Assembly: GCA_035693105.1 (NCBI GenBank)
Contig: DASSHC010000136.1
Span: 1-6,606, forward strand
DNA from: DASSHC01 sp035693105
Lineage (GTDB): Bacteria; Chloroflexota; Chloroflexia; Thermomicrobiales; Thermomicrobiaceae
DNA: 6,606 bases
Direction of reading: 5' to 3'
This document shows positions 5,894 to 6,606 of this stretch, in pieces (the first letter of the stretch is position 1; each line of letters begins with the position of its first letter). The notes below the pieces were generated by a model that searched no databases, was not told the DNA's origin, and saw only the letters and a program-made list of their open reading frames with translations. The translations under genes and the position numbers were made by a program.

Positions 5894-6062
5894 ATGATTG
5901 CCGCACGCGGCGCTGGCCTTGGGTCCCACACGTTGTTCTCGTCGCGAGGGCCGCCTATCCCCGGTGGTTGTCGGCGTTCCGGCATGCTGATCGGCAATTG
6001 GACGTCAGGGAGCGTATCTCCTAGAGCAGCGTGCGGAAAGTTTGGCCGAGCGTCGAGCGCGG

Positions 6063-6144
6063 GGAGATGCTTCGCTGCGGCTCAGGATGACCGGGAAGCG
6101 GCCATCCTCCTCCGGTCATCCTGAGGCCGCAGCCGACGGATCTC
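6063..6144. repeat. Facing pair of REP-like repeats before the secreted-protein gene
   Basis: Arm 6063-6094 (minus orientation) and arm 6112-6144 (plus orientation) face each other around a 17-nt centre. The inner 13 bp, TCAGGATGACCGG (6082-6094) against CCGGTCATCCTGA (6112-6124), are perfectly complementary, and the outer parts pair with a few mismatches and single-base gaps. The order is the reverse of the pair at 1279-1376 (minus-plus instead of plus-minus), so here the GATGAC ends meet in the middle. The pair ends about 30 bp before the next gene's predicted -10 box. Confidence 0.8.
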
Positions 6145-6152
6145 CCTGCTCC

Positions 6153-6180
6153 GGTCAATGCTTATGCGACCCGCTATAAG
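6153..6180 (+). promoter_or_regulatory. Promoter of the small secreted-protein gene
   Basis: TATAAG at 6175-6180 matches the -10 consensus at five of six positions. The -35 region near 6153-6158 (GGTCAA) is weak. Transcription would begin near 6187, within or beside a small inverted repeat, CCAGGC-N7-GCCTGG (6182-6200), that could be a 5'-leader hairpin or an operator overlapping the start point. Confidence 0.45.
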
Positions 6181-6229
6181 GCCAGGCATCTGTGGCCTGG
6201 AACGCCACTGGCAGAGGGGAGAGAAATCC

Positions 6230-6517
6230 ATGAGACGATTCCGGTTCGCCGCGGTGGGCCTGCTGGCCGCGACAGCCTTCGTCGGCACGATCTCGGCGGC
6301 TTCCGCGAATGACGCGGCGGGTTGCGTTGCCGATTTTTATCAGGTGGCACGCGTTCAATACGGCTGGACGCCGGAAGATGTCGTGCACTACATCAACAAC
6401 GACGACGATCCCACCTTTCAAGTCGCCAACGCGGGCGATTTGACCCAGGGCGTGCTCCATGGGCAAATCGGCATCCTCGACGAGCAAGGCTCCTACCAGT
6501 TCTGTCCTGCCCGTTAA
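6230..6517 (+). CDS. Small secreted two-cysteine protein, function unknown
   Basis: A 95-residue protein with a clear Sec signal peptide: basic MRRFR, a hydrophobic core (about 7-19) and an alanine-rich end with probable cleavage after A26 (SAASA|ND). The mature chain of about 69 residues has just two cysteines, C32 near its start and C92 near its end, well placed for one disulfide joining both ends after export. The middle is polar and aromatic-acidic (YGWTPEDVVHYINNDDDP). I recognise no family. ATG 6230 is chosen because AGGGGAGAG (6215-6223) lies just upstream and the signal peptide begins exactly there; the frame is open back to 6158, but that would put a charged, proline-containing stretch before the signal. 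It appears monocistronic, with its own promoter and a hairpin after the stop. Its DNA looks less GC-rich than the large genes. Confidence 0.8.
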   Translation: MRRFRFAAVGLLAATAFVGTISAASANDAAGCVADFYQVARVQYGWTPEDVVHYINNDDDPTFQVANAGDLTQGVLHGQIGILDEQGSYQFCPAR

Positions 6518-6533
6518 ATCCGCTTCTCCTCTA

Positions 6534-6564
6534 GCGGGCCGACACTCGCCGGCGGTCGGCCCGC
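6534..6564 (+). terminator. GC-rich hairpin after the secreted-protein gene
   Basis: GCGGGCCGAC (6534-6543) and GTCGGCCCGC (6555-6564) are perfect 10-bp complements around an 11-nt loop, 16 nt past the TAA. No T-run follows (CTCACAAAG), so it resembles the U-less hairpins often seen in GC-rich bacteria. It is the strongest perfect hairpin in the window and the likely transcript end. Confidence 0.6.
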
Positions 6565-6606
6565 CTCACAAAGTCTCAGGCGTGCGAGCGGAGGGACCGG
6601 CGGCTC

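Larger units (their letters stand above)
5621..6062. other. Gene-poor intergenic stretch with inverted repeats
   Basis: No convincing protein gene is seen here on either strand; open frames are short, Arg/Pro/Ser-rich and lack family features. Structures present are a compact dyad TGAGA-N5-TCTCA at 5685-5699 (containing the 11-bp palindrome GAGAC-C-GTCTC), the hairpin at 5719-5754 and the larger structured element at 5820-5896, the last two listed separately. Base composition is less extreme than in the neighbouring genes. The stretch may be a decayed gene or an untranslated regulatory region. Confidence 0.5.

Noticed and set aside
5800..5997. 65-codon minus-strand frame
   Set aside because: No ribosome-binding site or family features; it is Arg/Pro-rich and overlaps the hairpin element.
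5894..6124. 76-codon plus-strand frame with a good ribosome-binding site
   Set aside because: The start context is good (GGGAGAAGG, 6-nt spacing), but the product is Gly/Arg/Ser-rich, and its end (FAAAQDD…) is only a translation of the interspersed repeat. Kept as part of the leader-element finding and not called as a gene.

Overview
The window is GC-rich bacterial chromosome with well separated genes, non-ATG starts and several copies of a short CATCCTGAG…GAAGGATC-type interspersed repeat. High GC, a Cro/CI-HTH + NB-ARC-type ATPase + TPR regulator, and this repeat type together suggest a member of the Chloroflexota, perhaps Thermomicrobia/Sphaerobacter-like. That placement is inferred from general familiarity and was not tested by a search.

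Layout: (1) 2-76, the last codons of an unidentified plus-strand gene. (2) 77-329, a gene-free gap with two facing repeat copies, one split by about 70 bp. (3) 330-1079, minus strand, a complete type I methionine aminopeptidase (map) with all five metal ligands, probably starting at GTG. (4) 1080-1536, a gap with three repeat copies, two of which form a nearly perfect long inverted pair. (5) 1537-2898, minus strand, a 12-TM transporter of the GPH (MelB-like) branch of the MFS. (6) A compact divergent control region (about 3000-3070) with overlapping back-to-back promoter-like elements and two perfect 7-bp dyads. (7) 3083-5620, plus strand, an 845-residue STAND-type regulator: N-terminal helix-turn-helix, P-loop ATPase, C-terminal TPR-like repeats. 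(8) 5621-6229, about 600 bp without a convincing gene. It holds a hairpin around a 14-bp palindrome, a larger hairpin followed by a ribosome-binding site with two competing pairings, a facing repeat pair and a promoter. (9) 6230-6517, plus strand, a 95-residue secreted protein of unknown function with one cysteine near each end of the mature chain, followed by a strong GC hairpin.

How the parts may work together: the GPH transporter and the STAND regulator are transcribed away from each other from one shared control region, the usual arrangement of a regulator and its target. The likeliest reading is that the regulator controls itself and the exporter/importer next door in response to a ligand or protein sensed by its TPR domain; this is inference. 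Map is a housekeeping gene with no visible link to its neighbours. I found no CRISPR array, tRNA, rRNA, transposase or recognised defence island. The points most worth following up are the double-dyad divergent control region, the structured leader at 5820-5896, the facing REP-like repeats and the small secreted protein.
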